A stretch of DNA of 64,000 bases from NCBI GenBank assembly GCA_002900995.3, contig CM035306.1, positions 248,001 through 312,000 on the forward strand, in the 5' to 3' direction. Shown here in pieces: positions 31,900 through 43,356 of this stretch (position 1 is its first letter; each line of letters opens with the position of its first letter). Source of the stretch: Ganoderma boninense. Its lineage: Eukaryota > Basidiomycota > Agaricomycetes > Polyporales > Polyporaceae. Under the pieces are notes generated by a model. That model saw only the letters and a list, made by a program, of their open reading frames with translations, made no database searches and was not told the DNA's origin. Both the position numbers and the translations under genes were made by a program.

Positions 31900-32316
31900 G
31901 GTGCTCACACACGAACCACCGGAATCCTGGAATCTGTTCTGTGCCCCTACTACTACCACATATCGTTCTCATCGTCCTCGTTGAAATGGACGCGGAACCA
32001 CCTTGAACCCACTTGCAGTCTTCGAAACCTCTTCCCTGCCCCATTTATACCGTGCCCGGACCATGACCTGGCCCCGTGGACCTCTGTCACAAAATTAGAC
32101 ATGTCGGCACTGGTAGGCTGGACTCTGAGTGGATATAGCGCTGGCAGGGCTCGAAAGACACCGAGAGAAGGGAGTTATAGAGGGCAGAGGCAACCGAGTG
32201 AAGTTCGTAAGCAAGTGTTGAAGTTTGTAAGCAGCGGTCCTCATCCTCGATTCCTCGGATGTCTAGTGGGTAAGTACATGCGCTAATCTAAGCCCGAATT
32301 GTGGTTTTTGGCTCTG
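31900..32316. other. Intergenic, nothing recognised
   Basis: About 0.4 kb between BTB 4 and AKR-D; promoter DNA for AKR-D, no gene. Confidence 0.4.
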
Positions 32317-32324
32317 TATATAAG
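32317..32324 (+). promoter_or_regulatory. TATA box of AKR-D
   Basis: TATATAAG, 85 nt upstream of the ATG at 32402, same spacing as for AKR-C. Confidence 0.55.
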
Positions 32325-32401
32325 GGGGCTCCCTATAATGTCTCTCCTCTCTAGGCACCTAAACTGACCAGGTAGCACCGGCCTTACAGGAAGCACCAGG
32401 A

Positions 32402-34327
32402 ATGTCGACGACCACTAAGATGCAGTATGGTGTGTGGAATCTTACAGTCGCTCGATGTTGTCCTGACGATGTCCCAGTCCGCCTTGGGAACTCGGGTCTC
32501 AAGGTCTCGAAGATCATCCTCGGATGCATGTCCTACGGCGATACGCGTTGGCAAGAGTGGGTCCTCCCCGAGGAGGAGGCAATCAAGCACATCAAATATG
32601 CGTGCGTAGAACGTTACACTGCAGGTTATATACACCTTGAATGCTCGTCATGCTCCAGGTACGACCATGGCATCACGACGTTCGATACTGCCAACGTGAG
32701 CACGATCTACGCGGCGATGTTCGTGAGCTTCCACTGACCGTTCACATCGTCCCCCCAGATATACTCGCACGGCCAATCCGAGATCATCCTCGGCAACGCC
32801 ATCAAGAAGCTGAACCTCCCGCGCGATGAGCTCGTTATCCTCACAAAGGTGCGCATACACATACATCTGCTCTTCGAGTCCGAAAGGTATCCATGTTACT
32901 GGCAGGTGTTGGAGATTAGATTATGTCAGCAAGCTCGTCTTGCTCGCGTCTGCGCCTCACTCGTCTTGTCCCGTCTTATACTGTACAATATGCGTTCAAA
33001 GAGTCTTGTCCATCTGTGTATTTACGTACGCCTGGGGCGCATCTTCCCTCACGCGCTTGCATCAGCGTTCAAACGCGCCCCGTTCTTCCCTCGTTCGCTC
33101 TCCCCCCGAGCCCCGTTTCCTCCCACAGCTGACACTCATCTTGCACAATACTAGGTCCACCGCCCTATTCCAAAAGAAGGCTTTCAGCGCATCCACGGGA
33201 ACCCGGAGGAGGCAGGGGTGATCAACCAGCACGGACTGAGTCGCAAGGTGCGCCTAGTCATTCGATGTCGGGGTCGAGCGATAGCTTACCACCCTTGTTG
33301 CAACACTATAGCACATCTTCGACTCAGTCCAGGCGAGTCTGAAGCGCTTGCAACTCGACTACATAGACGTCTTGCAATGTGCGTCCTGTGCAATACTTGT
33401 CTAATACGTGCCCGCTAAGCATTTACCTTGCAGGCCACCGCTTCGACTATACTACGCCGATAGAGGAGACGGTAAATCACAACTCGAGGCGTCGCGCGAG
33501 ACACTGACTATGCGGGTAGATGCAAGCGCTCCATGACGTCGTGAAGGCTGGCTACGTTAGGTACATCGGCATGAGCTCGTGCTATGCCTATCAATGTGAG
33601 CATCTAATGCTCTTCACTCAAATCAAGGTCATGGTCTGACAGGCATGCCGTCTCCAGTCCACCAAATGCAGAGTGCGTCCGTGCGACACCGTGCCCGAGA
33701 CATTTTTATTTACGACGCCGCTCGCAGACTACGCCATCACGCACAACCTCACGCCCTTCATCTCGATGCAAAACCATTACAGCCTGATATATCGTGAAGA
33801 GGAACGCGAGATGTTCCCCACGCTGAATGTACGCCTTTGAGCTGTCTCGTTCACGGATTATGTTCACCATCTCCTCATAGCTCTTCGGCGTGGGCTCCAT
33901 CCCATGGTCGCCGCTCGGCCGCGGGCTGCTAGCTCGCCCCTTCGGAGCGGACAACACCACACGCGGGCAGTCCGACAGGTCGCAAGCGCGGCACCAGAAC
34001 GACGTTGTGTTCGCCATCCGGCAGAGGTGCGTCTCCGGATTTCAAACCGGCCCCCACCCTCTCGTCCCTCCGCATAGCTTGAACTGACTGGCGTGTATAT
34101 CTGAACGTAGAGTTGAAGAGCTAGCGAAGAAGAAGGGCGTGAGCATGGCGCAGGTAGCGCTGGCGTGGATGTTCGCGAAGCCGCTCGTGTCGGCGCCGAT
34201 CGTGGGTACGACGAGCCTCGCGAACCTCGAGGACATCCTGGGGTCGCTGGATGTGAAGCTGAGCGAGGACGAAATCAAGTTCTTGGAGGAGGAGTACCGG
34301 CCATTGCCCGTCTCGGGGCCCCTCTAA
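32402..34327 (+). CDS. Aldo-keto reductase AKR-D
   Basis: Complete, 12 exons: 32402-32429, 32478-32601, 32659-32695, 32759-32848, 33155-33247, 33312-33378, 33434-33471, 33520-33595, 33658-33672, 33728-33828, 33881-34026, 34111-34327; 343 aa. Same exon plan as AKR-C and AKR-E, including the 15-nt microexon. Tetrad D60, Y65, K93 and H148. The fourth intron is 306 nt, five to six times longer than the corresponding intron elsewhere in the cluster. Segment VHRPIPKEGFQRIHG replaces the VYFP(I/V) start of that exon in its paralogues, so it may differ in substrate loop. Convergent with dioxygenase B. Confidence 0.92.
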
Positions 34328-34667
34328 GCCCGGAAAAGTTGGTAACTGCGAAAGCGCGAGAGCGTTGACTGCCGGCCGTAGCATGCATGTTTGCAATAGA
34401 CGGGAGTGAGAATAAAATGCGCACGGCTGCTTGTCATTACATACAACCCTGCAGACAATGTTATGGACAATGACGCGTAACGGACGTCAGGTAAACTTCC
34501 AGCGGTCCTGAAGCTCCTTACCGTCATCCTCAAAATCACTGTCGGTTGGAAAGCCTGCTGGATGAGCAAGTACTTCGTAATATGTCCTATTGTACCACCT
34601 CGTAGGGCTCCGAATTGTCTACATCCTTATCTGCGTCCCTGGCCCCATCAACATCGTCAACCCCATT

Positions 34668-36089
34668 CTATTTATGCATCCCTTTCCCCAGATTGATCCC
34701 CATAGGGCCCAATATCCACGAGAAGGCAAACACACTTGTGCACAGCCAATCCAATCTATCCAAACGCTCTTCTTCCAGGTACGCAACATAGGTAGACCTC
34801 GGGCCATCCGTGGAGCTGGCCTCCGTCAGCCAATGCACGGCGAGGCCGATCCCGTCCTCGTGCAGCACCGAGGCGCGTTTCCACGGGTTCTGCGCGTCCC
34901 CGGTGAACCTAGAGCTATCCGCACCCCGCCGAGCGCCACGAGCACGCGCTCTACGCTCATGATGCCGTCGCCGAGCTCCAGCATCTCATCGAGCAAGATC
35001 TCGTTCTCCAACCCGTTGCACACCAGCTGCAGGCGCGGCTTCATCCCGAGCTCGGCGCACGCTGCGAACAGCGTCATGTCGCTGCCTTTGAGAGACGCCC
35101 TCAAGCTCTTGAGCGGGTTTTCCATGTCGCGCGTCCACACCTTCGGGATCGGGTACGCGTGGCGCAGCCCGAAGCCCAGCGTCCCGCCCCGGGGCATAAA
35201 GGCCGCATCGTTCAGGAGCGCGGCGAGCGCAACCTTGATGGCGAACGCGTTTGCGTGCAGGGGCTGTAGCACCTCGAGGCCGGTCGGGGGCACGGCACGG
35301 TGTTCGTTCGCGTCCGAGTCTCGTAATAGGGGTTGTACGTGAGGATGAGACGGTGGCCGGAAAGCACGGGGGCAACCTCGTGCTCGACACCGCTGAAGAA
35401 CGCGACGTATTCGATGCTGCTCGTGCGCCCGGCGAGCAGCGCGGCAACGTCGAACGTGAACTGGTCATCCTTGTGCCGGAGGACGAGCGCGCCGCCCTGG
35501 TGTGGGGTGGGGAAGACGACGACGAGCGAGCCGAACATGGACTGGCTCCTCGGTGTGTCCTTGTGCGGCTTGAAGAAAGCGCCTTCGCCTGTCCGCGCAT
35601 GGCTACCAGTATCCCCCACGCAAACTACGATAGGAGTCGCGCTCAACTCGTACAGCTCCGCGCGCACGCCACGCGTCTCGTTCTTGTCGGAAAGCAGGCC
35701 GAGCTGGACGGCGTCGCGCAGGCCCGTCGCTTCGAGATCGAGCCCGGTCATGAAGCTCTCCGCGTCCATCTTTCCGGCCTTGCGGTACGTCTCGTCGAGC
35801 ACCGTCTCGTCCCCCCTGCCGAACTTGGCGCGCTCGCACGCGTTTGCGAGCGCTTTGAGATAGCTGGGGTCGTTGGACGTTGACGTCATTAGCAAGTCGA
35901 TGAATCTGTGGGTTCGAGTTCAGCAAGACTATGAATCCTGGAGCCTGGCCGCTACGTGACACACCGTGCGTTCTTTCCCCCATAGGATAGCTTGAAGGCC
36001 TCATTGGACACCTCGAGTATACCGCTGCAGTATGGCAGACTCATCGTTAGGGTCGCTTGGAGGCGCTGGAGAAGGGGGTATTCGTCCAT
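34668..36089 (-). pseudogene. 2-oxoglutarate/Fe(II) dioxygenase B, frameshifted, with an exonised intron
   Basis: Inverted paralogue of 18646-25973. Exon 1 36089-35965; exon 2 starts 35905 and now reads without interruption through the former second intron. The donor and the NVY-G codons are deleted, and the intron remnant codes in frame (SATPIVVCVGDTGSHART) into GEGAFFKPHKD. Iron ligands H, D (FKPHKD), H (GVEHEV) and the 2OG Arg (GHRLILTY) are intact. Then the frame shifts near 35300 (before GLEVLQPL) and again near 34917 (after GGVRIA), so the C-terminal third is split over three frames. Unless unseen introns repair it, this copy is dead. Confidence 0.82.
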
Positions 36090-36289
36090 GGTGGAGGTCT
36101 GTCGCTGACGGGTGTGCCGGTGCCAGTGGCGCTCTCTCGAAGATACCTTCCTAGGGTACTTATATCGAAACCTGAGGACAAGTGCGGCACGTGCGTCCAA
36201 CTTACAAGCGGACACATAGGTCCCATCCTACGCGAACGAGGGGCGCGGCGTATGGACAGGGTTACTTGGACTCGTAATGTCTCCTTCGT

Positions 36290-36480
36290 TCGTCTGTGAA
36301 GTGTTTCGAGTCAAATCTAAACAGGAGATGTGCGGTCCCAACAGTACCCGAGTGCCCCATTGAGTAAAACGTGAGATTGCAAGCTGCAAGTTCCGTCGAA
36401 TTCGAATATGACTCGCCTTAAGACCTCACTCGCCTCGTGTGCCCTGAAATGGATGCGCTTCAGAGAACCCGTCAGACCCA
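36290..36480 (-). repeat. Inverted counterpart of 17985-18430
   Basis: On the minus strand this has the same ordered blocks (CATTTCAGGGCACACGAG, CCGCACATCTCCTGTTTAGA, CTCGAAACACTTCACAG) as upstream of dioxygenase A, with larger deletions. Confidence 0.7.
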
Positions 36481-37189
36481 TTCCAGACCTCCGTGTGAAG
36501 TGTTATGAGTCAGCTTCTCCTTTACGGACGATCCTCTAGGTAGAAATGACTCCCTATTTGGTTCAGTGGTCAATCGAAACTTTATCATGCACAATCCATG
36601 CTACTACGCGGCGAACTCACCCCAGAGAAAGACTTAGAAGATACCGGGGAGGACTGTGACATGCTCGTCGTGACCTACTACTACGAGCACGAGTTGATCT
36701 GAGCACCCTGGGATGAGGTTGAGTCATGGATTGGGCAAGATTCCAGGAGAGCGGTGGGGAGGAGGTGGAGTGCGAGGGGACGTCAGCGCCCATCATGAAG
36801 ACGCGTCGAGTCACGTTGTGACACTTCGCGATTCTGCCCTTCACGCCGTCACGCTTCGATGCCGGCTCTCGCCGACATACAAGCTCCGACTAAACGAGCG
36901 AAACACAAGTCCGCTCAGTGCGATGGTAGCGCTTGGTGACTTCTCGCTTGTGCAAGTAAATCTCATGTCCAGCCCAGAATTGACAAGAGGTGCACTGTGG
37001 AATCCCTAGAACAGAATTAGTCTTCCTGGGCTAATCTTTATCCAAGTAGGTTTCGCGGCTGTTATCGCCAATGTCGGAGCGTACTTATGCCATCCACGTA
37101 ACGTCATCCCAGAGATGCTCGCCGGAATATCCTCTCCTCCTCATCATCAAAGAGATTGGAGATGGGAAGAGGGTTACCGTGGCAGCGGA
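36481..37189. other. Intergenic, nothing recognised
   Basis: About 0.7 kb between the dioxygenase B flank and the AKR-E promoter; no ORF with recognisable features. Confidence 0.4.
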
Positions 37190-37260
37190 CACAAATCGCT
37201 CTGGTAAGCAACTCCTTCTGATTATCGAGCCCCCGGACATGCGGTGGGTAGTCCGTACGC
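37190..37260 (+). promoter_or_regulatory. Conserved upstream block of AKR-E
   Basis: CACAAATCGCTCTGGTAAGC, CTGATTATCGAGCCCC and GGTGGGTAGTCC match the block upstream of AKR-C (28246-28324 on the minus strand). Confidence 0.6.
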
Positions 37261-37384
37261 TATTCTAAGCGAAGTTCGCCACCGTGGATAGGTCATAAGG
37301 CATTCCGCACCGCCGCTCTGGCCCCCATTGCGCACCCCTACCTCACTTGACCGAACAGCGTCGCTCTAACAAGGAGCAGCAGCG

Positions 37385-39079
37385 ATGTCAACCACTACGA
37401 AGATGCCGTATGGTGTGTGGGATCTTACGCCGCTCGTCTCGATGCTGGGGTCACGCTGACATTGCTCTCAGTCCGCCTTGGGAACTCGGGCCTCAAGGTC
37501 TCCAAGATTATTCTCGGATGCATGTCCTACGGTGACCCGAGCTGGCAAGAGTGGGTCCTCCCAGAGGAGGAGGCGATCAAGCACCTCAAATTTGCGTACG
37601 TGATGTAGTCCATCGTAGCTCGTATGCGCCTCAGCCCCCCCTCTTCCCGCAGGTACGACCATGGCATCACGACGTTCGACACTGCGAACGTGCGCGCGAT
37701 TTGGCGTGTTCGTGAGGTCTCACTGATGCTGACCGTCTTCCTAACACTGACAGATGTACTCTCATGGACAATCTGAGATCATCCTCGGAAACGCGATCAA
37801 GAGACTCAATCTCCCACGCCACGAGCTGGTCATCCTCACAAAGGTGCGTATACATACGCCGTTCGTGACTGTACGCATGCCTTAGCGCGTCGGAGTCTCC
37901 CAGGTCTACTTTCCCGTTACCGAAGGAAGAGCTCGCCTCGATGGGATTCCAGAGGATTCAGGGATCATCAATCAACACGGACTCAATCGCAAGGTGTGCC
38001 CATGCTGCTAGACGTTGGAATGCAACAACTGCTGACCACGGTTGCCACAATGCAGCATATCTTTGACTCGGTGAAGGCGAGCTTGGAGCGCCTCCAGCTC
38101 GACTACATTGACGTTTTGCAATGTGCGTGTTGGATGTCATGTGGCTGACATCTGCCAGTGCGCTGAACTTTTCCTTTGTAGGCCATCGTTTCGACTACAC
38201 TACGCCAATTGAAGAGACCGTAAGTGATGGATTGGCGTCATTTTGTGCGGTACGCTGAGGGTATAAGTAGATGCAAGCACTCCACGATGTTGTACAAGCC
38301 GGCTACGTCAGGTATATCGGCATGAGCTCGTGCTACGCATATCAATGTGAGCACTCGAGTCGTTCTGAACTGTGCTTGAATTGACCTTCCGGTCTCTCCC
38401 AGTCCACCAGATGCAAAGTGCGTCCATCTCGTGCCGTGCATGAGACGCCGCTGTTCACAATCCGCCTCGTAGATTACGCGATCACCCATAAGCTCACGCC
38501 CTTTATCTCGATGCAAAACCACTACAGCTTGATCTACCGTGAGGAGGAACGCGAGATGTTCCCCACGCTGAAGGTGCTGCAGTGGCCATCGTAGGCTATG
38601 CTGTCGGCTAGTCGGGCTCATCATCTACATTTGTTCCCAGCTCTTCGGCGTGGGCTCGATACCTTGGTCGCCTCTCGGCCGTGGGCTGCTGACTCGCCCT
38701 GTCGGCGTCGGCGCAAACACGGCCCGCGGGAAGTCGGACAGGCTGCTCTCGCGGTACGAGAACGAGGTTCTGCCCGCCGTCCGGACGAGGTACGTCTTTC
38801 AAGGACCATCCCACTCCTTTCTCTTCCTTCCTTCCTCCTGACTTAATCTTGGTGTCGTGCAGCGTGGAGGAGCTGGCGAAGAAGAAGGGCGTGAGTATGG
38901 CGCAGATCGCGATGGCGTGGGTGCTTGCGAAGCCGCATGTTTCCGCACCGATCGTGGGCACAACGAGCCTCGCGAACCTCGAGGACATCCTCAGCTCGCT
39001 GGATGTGAAACTCACCGAGGAGGAGATCAAGTTCTTGGAGGAGAACTACAGGCCGTTACCTATCTCGGGGCACGTATGA
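37385..39079 (+). CDS. Aldo-keto reductase AKR-E
   Basis: Complete, 12 exons: 37385-37412, 37472-37595, 37653-37689, 37754-37843, 37904-37993, 38056-38122, 38182-38219, 38271-38346, 38403-38417, 38473-38573, 38641-38789, 38863-39079; 343 aa. Tetrad D60, Y65, K93, H147. Barrel start RLGNSGLKVSKIILGCMSYGD; C-terminal SLDVKLTEEEIKFLEENYRPLPISGH. Very similar to AKR-C in sequence and promoter. Lies immediately 5' of AKR-F in tandem, about 400 bp apart, but AKR-F belongs to a different subgroup. Confidence 0.92.
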
Positions 39080-39473
39080 AATGAAATAGGCTGGCCATAA
39101 GAGCGTATGTACGGTATGCGAGAAGAATCTAACCAGCATGTTCTCCCAACTCGTCAAGAGTTCATCACGGCCGAACCTCAAGCAAGCGCAGCAAGGTCGC
39201 GGTCACAGTCGGTTTGGCGTCTCCGAACAGTTTTAAACTCCGGATGACCTTCGGGGCGTCGGACGGCTGCGAGAACTGCCTGGAATGGGCAAGGTAGAAG
39301 CGATATATTTGTTTTCTGACGTATGTTCACCGAAACAGGCATAGCGCGCGGCGCTCGTGTGGAGACACCCACTGTTGGCTCCGAATGAGCACTTGGATAT
39401 TTATTGACCGCCACCACATCACCAGGATGCACACAGCACAGCTCCTTCAAAGTCCTTCTATGTCTCAGATTCT
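39080..39473. other. Intergenic, nothing recognised
   Basis: About 0.4 kb separating AKR-E and AKR-F; no gene supported. Confidence 0.4.
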
Positions 39474-41224
39474 ATGGCGGCTGTTACGAACTCGATGAAG
39501 TACGGTGCGCCAGTTTCGCCTTCGGGAAGCGCTGCGTCTGCGAGCTCACCTCGATTTTCTGCAGTGCGTCTCGGAAACTCTGGCCTCAAGGTGTCCAGGT
39601 TGATCCTGGGCACGGCGTTATGGGGAAACCCAAAGTTCCTCCCGTGGGCGACCATCGACGAGGAGGCTGCGACCGAGCAGGTCCGCGTGGCGTAAGGCTT
39701 CTTCCCATGACCTCAAGACCGTCCGCAATCAACCATGCTTGCCTGAACAGATATGAGAACGGCATCACAACGTTCGACACTGCTGATGTATGCACCCTAA
39801 CGGACGGGATCACGGTCATTGCTGACGAGACGTTAGATTTACTCCTTCGGTCTCGCGGAGAAGTTCCTCGGAAACGCGATCAGGAGGCTCAACCTTCCCC
39901 GAGACGAGCTCGTGATCATGACGAAGGTTAAGCCATACATCGTCACAGTTCTCGATCGATGATTTGTTGACGGCGGTGTCTACGAGCAGATCGGGTTGCC
40001 AATGGTCAACCTAGACGATCCAGACGCTGCGAAGAAGTACGCGGAGCCGGAGCGGTATGGGCTCGTCAATCGACGTGGACTCAGCAGGAAGGTCCACCTT
40101 ATTCATTCCCTTCGAGTTTTTGAGAGGATGCTGATGACTTGAAACGGTTCAGCATATTTTCGACGGTGTCAAAGAGGCTCTCGAACGCATGCAACTCGAC
40201 TACATCGACGTTCTTCAATGTGCGTCTGATGCATGAGCTACTTATCGAATCGGGATAGAGCTGATCGTATTGCAGGCCACAGGTTCGATCCCAATACGCC
40301 CATCGCAGAAACGGTGTGTTGCGGGGCATGCTGTCTGTCCTCCAATCGCTGATTAAGAAATACTAGATGCGCGCTTTGCACGACGTCGTCCAAGCCGGCC
40401 ACGTTCGCTACATCGGCATGAGCTCTTGCTGGGCTTATCAATGTAGGTTCCTCACTGTCGAGAAAACCTGGACGTTGTCGTTAACCATCTGTCGCACTGT
40501 CAGTTCAGGCTATGCAGAGTATGGTCGTATTCCCCCACGTAAAGTGGAGAGACGTCCTGCTGACATACGAGCTTCCTGGCAGACTATGCTCTGAACAACA
40601 ACTTGACGCCCTTAGTCACGATGCAAAACCACTACAACCTCCTGTACCGTGAGGAAGAACGCGAGATGTACCCGACGCTCAAGGTCCCACTTACCCATAT
40701 TTCTGCACTCATTCAACACTGACGTAATCCCTGCCAGATGTTCGGCGTCGGCTCTACCCCTTGGTCACCGCTCGCCAAGGGTCTCCTCACGCGCCCTCTT
40801 GGTGCGGAATCGAACACCATTCGCTCAAAGGATCCGTAAGTGCCCTATGGTCACTATATTTTTCTAATCTTTCTCAAGACGAATTTCTTTGAAGATCCTT
40901 GGCGAAGTACAAGAGCGCCGCGACGGAGACGACCCTGTCTCGGGTCGAGGAGCTCGCGACGAAGAAGGGTGCGAGCATGGCCCAGCTCTCGCTGGCATGG
41001 CTGTTGCATAAGGAAGGCGTGACAGCGCCCATCGTCGGACCCAGCAGCGTCGAAAAGCTGCGGGGATTGCTAGGTGAGCTGTCTTGTGCCGTGGTATTCT
41101 GTCGCCCAGAAGCCTGAACGTAACGTAACGTGATGAAGGGAGCTTGGAGATTACGCTGAGCGACGAAGAGCTTCGCTACCTGGAGGAATCGTACGTCCCT
41201 GCACCTATCTTCGGCCACTCTTAG
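39474..41224 (+). CDS. Aldo-keto reductase AKR-F (full copy of AKR-A)
   Basis: 13 exons: 39474-39504, 39565-39691, 39751-39787, 39837-39926, 39990-40091, 40153-40219, 40276-40313, 40367-40442, 40504-40518, 40583-40683, 40738-40835, 40895-41073, 41139-41224; 348 aa. Tetrad D62 (FDTAD), Y67 (IYSFG), K95, H153 (QCHRFD). It differs from AKR-C/D/E in its N-terminus (MAAVTNSMKY), GTALWGNPKF in place of GCMSYGDP, the NLDDPDAAKKYAEPERYGLVNRRG insertion, an Asn-rich NNNLTPLVTMQNHY and one extra C-terminal intron. The first intron is 60 nt and free of in-frame stops, so retention would give a 20-residue-longer protein. The exon 5 acceptor (CTACGAGCAG) is the least certain junction. Confidence 0.88.
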
Positions 41225-41428
41225 TAGGCGCTAGCTATCGTTGGTGGGATGATACGTGGGCTTGGAGCAATCCCCGTCATTAACTCAGGGTTTGCATTCG
41301 TTTCGGCGAGGAAGGTTGTCCATCAAGTACCAGAAATCTCAAATTGTCCGGCTTATCCAGAAGCATACAGGTACAATACCATCGTCAGTGTCCACGATAC
41401 CAGCATCACTCTACGTACTGCGTTCCTC

Positions 41429-43274
41429 TCAATCCGAATCCGGTTCTGGCAGAAATCTCGTATCCTCCAAATCCTCCGAAGTCTCCGACTGATATCCGTC
41501 ATCCCCACTTCCTCTGTCGTCCTCCTGCACATTGTCGACGCCTGCTCTATCATCTTCATACCCGTCGGACTTCACACCCTTCTCGTCCTCATACCCGAAG
41601 TCGACACAAAGAGTCCCGTCCTCGCTTGGCCCCGAGTACACGCTTCCGATTTCGTCCTCAGTGGCCTCATCGTCCTCTTCGGATCCGGGCCCATCATTGT
41701 AGTTCGGATCGTCCAGGCTGCCGCCCAAGTTGCGGTAAAATTGGGGATCACCAGACCAGCGCCACTTGCCGTCCGTCTTGTGCCACTCGATGTCAGCCGA
41801 AAACGCGAGTCTGCGCAGCGTAGACGGTTTCTCTTCGAGTCCAAGGATCACCTTGCGTGAGAGCCGCATCGATTCGGTGAACGAAAGCCCGATGTCATCC
41901 AACATGTGACGGTGCGTCCTGCCACCGGTCGGAGGCGGGTGCGAAATAAGCAGTGTGTGGAGGCGAGGGAGACGAGCGATCAGCTCGTCCGCCAGCATGC
42001 GCAAATAGTCCTGCGGCACATCATGTTAAAAATCAGTCAACAACGCTGCACAAGGCTGCCTAAAACGTGTGTCGCGTGCTCACCGGCGTGTTTGCCTGGT
42101 GTAGGACGACATCGAGGTACTCCAGGGCGGTGAGGTACGGCTGGGCGGCCTGGACACCCGCGATCGGGATCGAAGCGACGTCGATGGTTAAGCTGGTGAC
42201 CGGGACCGCGGAGTAACGAAAGTGTTGGAGCGCGGCGAAGACGTCGCGCCAGCTCGACGGGTCCCATGTGTTTGGCCAGCTATCATCCGCGGGCGACCGG
42301 TACGAGGCCTTGCCGAGGGAGACAGTTGCGATCGGACGGCGGGGATCTGCATCGGCGGGAAGAAACGTGGAGAGCTGTTTGGCTGGACAGGAGAGGGTGC
42401 GCAGGTCGGGGAGGACGTCGGAGCTGAGCTCGCCCCTGCCCCAGTGTGCGACCTTGAGGGACTGGACGCTCACCGCGCGCTGGAATGGCGAATGAGAGAG
42501 CGCCTCGAAATCGATGGCGAGATCCTCTAGATCCGCAAAGTCGGCGTCGGACGGCAGGAAGTGGTCCCAAATTCCACGGACGTAGCGGCCGTCGATCGCC
42601 AAGGAGAGCGACCTCAGAGTCGGCGTGCAGGTCCTGAGCAGCTGCCTGACGAAACACCTTTGCGCGGCGGTCCCGACGGGGAGCTCGAGAGCGAGTCGTC
42701 CAAGGCTCGGAGGAACTTGCAATGCTGATGCCTCGATTTCGTGCGGGTCTTTTTCCTCCAGTGCGGTCGGTACCTCGCCTAAGACCTGGAGCTCCATGGA
42801 CTGCAGAGAGGGGCAAGTTCCCGTTGCTAGCAAGTAGAAGATGTTCGATGAGCAGGGACTCAGCGCGACGCCTGACGAGAAGTGTTCGAGCTTGACCATA
42901 AGCGGCAGGGCCTTGAACAGGGTTTCGCCGATGCCGCCTGAGGCGTAAAAGGGCTTGCGAGTGAATGGCCTCTTGATTACGAGCGACCGCACGTGCCTCT
43001 CGAGTATACGGCCGAATGAACGCTGCTTTGGCAGGGAACCGAGAGTCTTCATACACATCAGGATGGCATCCCAGGAATCGAGCTCTACGCTCGCGTAAAG
43101 ATTGGGTGTTAGCATCTTGTTGAGCGCCTTGTTGGCTTGGACCATTGAACATAGCTCGGGTGGTTGAGCCACTCGGCCGACGAGGTGCAAGACGTCGAGC
43201 GGGAGGAGCGGAAGCAAGGAGGCCGTCCACGCGGCCATGTCGTCTATAACCAAAGATTCAGTAGGTGATTGCAA
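41429..43274 (-). CDS. F-box-like protein (copy 2)
   Basis: Exons 43274-42084 and 42010-41429, 590 aa. Same architecture as copy 1: F-box-like N-terminus, leucine-rich middle, acidic tail. Substitutions between copies are few and mostly conservative (for example T/A and P/S changes), and the frame is open in both, which argues that neither copy has been under relaxed selection for long. Confidence 0.8.
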
Positions 43275-43349
43275 GAAAGACGAGTGACAGCAGGGGATGT
43301 TGAGGGCAGACTACGGACCAACACTCAGGGTTGGGAGCGGTAGGTAGGC

Positions 43350-43356
43350 TTATATA
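43350..43356 (-). promoter_or_regulatory. TATA box of F-box-like gene copy 2
   Basis: TATATAA on the minus strand, 76 nt upstream of the ATG. Confidence 0.5.
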
